From Firmicutes bacterium UBA2058 (GTDB lineage Bacteria; Bacillota; Clostridia; Tissierellales; Sedimentibacteraceae): a stretch of 64,000 bases of DNA. The notes beneath the pieces are model-generated. The model was not told where the DNA came from, made no database searches, and worked only from the letters and a program-made list of their open reading frames with translations. The stretch spans positions 18,694 through 82,693 of the forward strand of contig DDAM01000052.1 in NCBI GenBank assembly GCA_002332905.1. The letters run 5' to 3'. Below, in pieces: positions 61,053 to 64,000 of this stretch (the stretch's first letter is position 1; each line of letters begins with the position of its first letter). A program made the position numbers and the translations under genes.

Positions 61053-61214
61053 AGTGTGTAACAAGTTACACACTGCGAAATGTGTTTCGCAGTGCGAAAT
61101 GTGTTTTGCACTATATATAATAAAGTAGGTGATAGTGTGAAAAAAACACTTAACACTATGGAAAATCAAAAAGACGATTTTTCATTATTTATTTATGATG
61201 CCACTATGTGGCAT
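61053..61214 (+). repeat. Intercistronic hairpin array A-A-A-A-B-C before pfkA
   Basis: A1: AGTGTGTAAC (61053-61062) with GTTACACACT (61065-61074). A2: ACTGCGAAA (61072-61080) with TTTCGCAGT (61085-61093). A3: AGTGCGAAA (61091-61099) with TTTTGCACT (61104-61112). A4: an imperfect AGTGTGAA (61134-61141) with TTAACACT (61150-61157). B: GAAAATC (61161-61167) with GATTTTTC (61176-61183). C: ATGCCAC (61198-61204) with GTGGCAT (61208-61214). AATGGAGG follows. Confidence 0.82.
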
Positions 61215-61227
61215 AATGGAGGTTAAA

Positions 61228-62187
61228 ATGAGAACAATTGGAGTTTTAACAAGTGGTGGAGATGCACCAGGAATGAATGCAGCCATAAGAGCAGTGGTAA
61301 GATATGGAATATATAGCGGAGTTAAAATTGTTGGAATAAAAAATGGCTATAAGGGATTAATAGATAATGATACAATTGAAATGAGTTTATCATCAGTTGC
61401 AGATATAATTCATCGTGGTGGTACAATACTGGGAAGTGCAAGATGTATAGAGTTTGCTGAGGAAAGTGGATTTAATAAGGCAGTAAAAAATATAAAATAC
61501 TTAGGCATTGATGGAATCGTAACAATAGGTGGAGATGGTACTTTTAAAGGCTCTAAAAAGCTTTCAGAAGCTTCTATACCAACTATTGCTTTACCTGGTA
61601 CAATAGATAATGATTTAGCATATACACAGTATACTTTGGGATTTTTTACTGCACTTGAAACAGTTTTAGAGTCTATAAGTAAAATACGAGACACATCATC
61701 TTCACATGGCAATACTAATGTAATAGAGGTCATGGGAAGAAATTGTGGAGATATAGCTTTATATGCTGGCCTTGCAGGTGGAGCTGAGCTTGTAGTTGTA
61801 CCAGAGGTAGATTTTACAGTAGAGGAAATATGTGATAAGATAATGCAGGGAAGAATAAGAGGTAAAAAGCATAGCATTGTTGTACTTGCTGAAGGAGCAG
61901 GAGATGCTAAAACTCTTAGTGCTCAGATTGCTGAAAAAACTGGCATTAATACTAAATATTCTGTACTTGGATATACTCAAAGAGGTGGTACTCCGTCGTC
62001 ATACGATAGACTTATAGGTAGCAAAATGGGAGCTAAGGCTGTTGAGTTATTATTAGAAGGTAAAAAATCAAGAGCTATTGGTGTTAAGGACGCGAGCATT
62101 TTCGACATTGATATAAGTGAAGCGCTTAATACAGAAAAGGTATTTGATTATGAATCTTTCGAATTAACAAAGATATTATCAACATAA
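61228..62187 (+). CDS. pfkA: ATP-dependent 6-phosphofructokinase
   Basis: Committed step of glycolysis: fructose 6-phosphate to fructose 1,6-bisphosphate. The 319-residue product is the short bacterial type. Visible motifs are the ATP site ([18 protein letters not shown]), [12 protein letters not shown], and the catalytic region [12 protein letters not shown]. Gly rather than Lys in GGDGT(F) fits ATP use over pyrophosphate. ATG 61228 follows GGAGG; an ATG at 61195 is part of hairpin C. The next gene, pyk, is 57 bases on. Confidence 0.96.
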   Translation: MRTIGVLTSGGDAPGMNAAIRAVVRYGIYSGVKIVGIKNGYKGLIDNDTIEMSLSSVADIIHRGGTILGSARCIEFAEESGFNKAVKNIKYLGIDGIVTIGGDGTFKGSKKLSEASIPTIALPGTIDNDLAYTQYTLGFFTALETVLESISKIRDTSSSHGNTNVIEVMGRNCGDIALYAGLAGGAELVVVPEVDFTVEEICDKIMQGRIRGKKHSIVVLAEGAGDAKTLSAQIAEKTGINTKYSVLGYTQRGGTPSSYDRLIGSKMGAKAVELLLEGKKSRAIGVKDASIFDIDISEALNTEKVFDYESFELTKILST

Positions 62188-62244
62188 TAGTTAGAATATA
62201 TTAACTGTCAAAATATTTGACTGTCAAATTGGGAGGTAAAAAAA

Positions 62245-64000
62245 TTGAGAAAAACTAAGATAGTTTGTACAATAGGACCTGCATCTGAAAAAGAAGAGGT
62301 ATTTAAAGAGTTAGTATTAGCCGGATTAAACGTTGCTAGATTGAATTTTTCTCATGGAACACATGAGGAACATGAGATCAGAATTAATACAATCAAAAAA
62401 GTTAGAGAAGAATTAAATAAACCGATTGCTATTATGCTAGATACAAAAGGTCCTGAGATAAGGACGAGAGATTTTGAAAATGGAGCGGTCAATATTGAAG
62501 CAGGTCAGGAATTTACCATTACTACTAGAAATATAATTGGCAATGAAAATATCTGTAGTGTTACATATGAAAACTTTTCAAATGAATTAAATGTAAATGA
62601 TATTATTTTAATAGATGATGGACTTATTGAGCTAGTAGTAAAAGAAAAAATTAATGATACAGATTTAAAATGTGAAGTAAAAAATAGTGGTACTATAAAA
62701 AATAAAAAAGGTGTAAATGTTCCAAACACAAAAATTCAGCTGCCTGCATTGACACAGAAAGATATTGATGACATCAAATTTGGTATAAAACATGATGTAG
62801 ATTTTATTGCAGCTTCTTTTATTAGAAAAGCAAGTGATGTTTTATCTATTAGACGTATACTTGAAGAAAATAATGCAGAACATATATCTATAATTTCTAA
62901 GATTGAAAATAGAGAAGGTGTTGACAATATAGATGAAATTATCAATGCATCTGATGGAATCATGGTTGCTAGAGGTGATTTAGGAGTAGAAATACTACTT
63001 GAGGAAGTTCCACTAGTTCAAAAAGATCTTATTTATAAATGTAATTTAGCTGGTAAACCTGTTATTACTGCAACACAGATGCTAGATTCAATGATTAGAA
63101 ATCCACGTCCAACTAGAGCAGAAGTTTCAGATGTTGCTACTGCTATATTTGAAGGCTCTGATTCTATAATGCTATCTGGTGAAACAGCATCTGGTAGTTA
63201 TCCAGTTGAAGCTGTTAAAACTATGAGTAAAATAGCAGCTATGATAGAGGATTCTTTAGACTATAAAGAAATATTAAATAATAAATATAATGGTTCAAAT
63301 TATACAATAACAGATTCTATAGGCTTTGCTACTTGCAGAACTTGTATTGATTTACAAGCGGCTGCTATAATAAGTGCAACATCTTCAGGATATACTTCAA
63401 TAGCTATATCTAAGTTTAGACCTAAGTCTCCAATTATAGCTACAACAGAATCACAAAGAGTTATGAGGAAACTATCAATATTTTGGGGTGTTTATCCTAT
63501 TAAAACAGATAAGATGGTTACAACTGATGATGTTGTAGAGATGTCTGTAAATAGAGCCTTAGAAGATGGATATATAAAAAATGGTGATTTAGTTATTATA
63601 ACTGCTGGAGTACCTGTTGGAGTATCAGGAACGACAAACCTTTTGAAGGTTCATGTTGTTAGTGAACTTTTATATAAAAAGGCAGGCTGTGGGAGAGAAA
63701 CAGTGACAGCAAAAGCAGTAAAGGCTTTTAACTGTGATGAACTTGTAGGAAGATTTAATACTGGAGATATACTTGTTATGCATTCAACTGATAAAGATGT
63801 TGTAGATTATATGGAAAAAGCTTCAGCTATTATTGTAGAAGAAGGCGGATTAACATCACATGCCTTTATTGTATCTATGGAACTAGGAAAAGAAGTAGTA
63901 GTAGGTGCAACTAATTGTATGAATGTTATAAACGATGGTGAAATATTAACTGTTAACGGAAAACACGGTGTAGTATATAGGGGAGAGGCAAAGATATTAT
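62245..64000 (+). CDS. pyk: Pyruvate kinase (3' end cut by window)
   Basis: Last step of glycolysis: phosphoenolpyruvate to pyruvate with ATP. 585 codons are in view with no stop, so the end must lie just beyond 64000. It starts at TTG 62245 after GGGAGG. Visible are the N-terminal motif (KIVCTIGPASEKEEVFKELV), the active-site region (GIMVARGDLGVEI) and PTRAEVSDVATAIFEG. An extra C-terminal PEP-utiliser-like domain with its His follows (EEGGLTSHAFIVSMELGKE). The long form matches Bacillus-type enzymes. Confidence 0.96.
   Translation, partial: MRKTKIVCTIGPASEKEEVFKELVLAGLNVARLNFSHGTHEEHEIRINTIKKVREELNKPIAIMLDTKGPEIRTRDFENGAVNIEAGQEFTITTRNIIGNENICSVTYENFSNELNVNDIILIDDGLIELVVKEKINDTDLKCEVKNSGTIKNKKGVNVPNTKIQLPALTQKDIDDIKFGIKHDVDFIAASFIRKASDVLSIRRILEENNAEHISIISKIENREGVDNIDEIINASDGIMVARGDLGVEILLEEVPLVQKDLIYKCNLAGKPVITATQMLDSMIRNPRPTRAEVSDVATAIFEGSDSIMLSGETASGSYPVEAVKTMSKIAAMIEDSLDYKEILNNKYNGSNYTITDSIGFATCRTCIDLQAAAIISATSSGYTSIAISKFRPKSPIIATTESQRVMRKLSIFWGVYPIKTDKMVTTDDVVEMSVNRALEDGYIKNGDLVIITAGVPVGVSGTTNLLKVHVVSELLYKKAGCGRETVTAKAVKAFNCDELVGRFNTGDILVMHSTDKDVVDYMEKASAIIVEEGGLTSHAFIVSMELGKEVVVGATNCMNVINDGEILTVNGKHGVVYRGEAKIL

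Overview
The window looks like a low-G+C, Gram-positive anaerobe of the class Clostridia (Clostridium/Tissierella-like). The grounds are A+T-rich DNA with GGAGG ribosome sites, FliY in place of FliN, CheC and CheD, SigD-type promoters, an S-layer (SLH) protein, and the clostridial order dnaE-pfkA-pyk. I cannot name a genus.

Layout. Bases 1-528 are an untranslated leader with a sigma-A-type promoter. Bases 529-27400 are one long plus-strand flagellar and chemotaxis operon: flgB-flgC-fliE-fliF-fliG-fliH-fliI-fliJ-fliK-flgD-(TIGR02530-like gene)-flgE-flbD-motA-motB-fliM-fliY-cheY-fliO-fliP-fliQ-fliR-flhB-flhA-fliA(sigD)-flgG1-flgG2-FapA/DUF342-cheC-cheD-parA-like-comFB-like. No flhF, flhG, fliL, flgK, flgL, flgM, fliW or csrA is in view. 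Bases 27423-34019 are a minus-strand operon read from a textbook SigD-type promoter: a FliK-like protein, an FhlB-like export-switch fragment, an FtsA-like ATPase, a PilZ protein and an SLH surface protein. Divergently, cheA-cheW-cheR-cheB-fliD-fliS-fliT-like-fliC (34330-42987) carries SigD-type sites before cheA, fliD and fliC. Bases 43044-48882 look like a flagellin or surface glycosylation island: a family-2 glycosyltransferase, a UDP-sugar dehydrogenase, and a TPR/glycosyltransferase/methyltransferase fusion. Then come an ABC importer pair without a binding protein, a two-gene cassette of unknown function (51002-55413) with base composition unlike its surroundings, a DUF3243-like small protein, a CorC/HlyC-type CBS protein, dnaE, pfkA and a nearly complete pyk.

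How it works together. The first operon builds the basal body, export gate, hook, motor and C ring, then makes the late sigma factor FliA. FliA should fire the SigD-type promoters around 34.1-42.0 kb for signalling, the cap, the filament and the minus-strand operon. A CsrA-like site over the fliC ribosome site suggests translational control of flagellin. PilZ and ComFB-like proteins suggest cyclic-dinucleotide input.

The most unusual signal is not a gene. At least 13 gene junctions carry short hairpins just after the stop codon and just before the next ribosome site. Three hairpin modules (A, B, C) recur in a fixed A-B-C order in the direction of transcription on both strands. Their stems change sequence but keep pairing (compensatory changes). 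They occur in flagellar, chemotaxis, dnaE, pfkA and ABC-transporter leaders, so they look like a genome-wide family of transcribed intercistronic elements.
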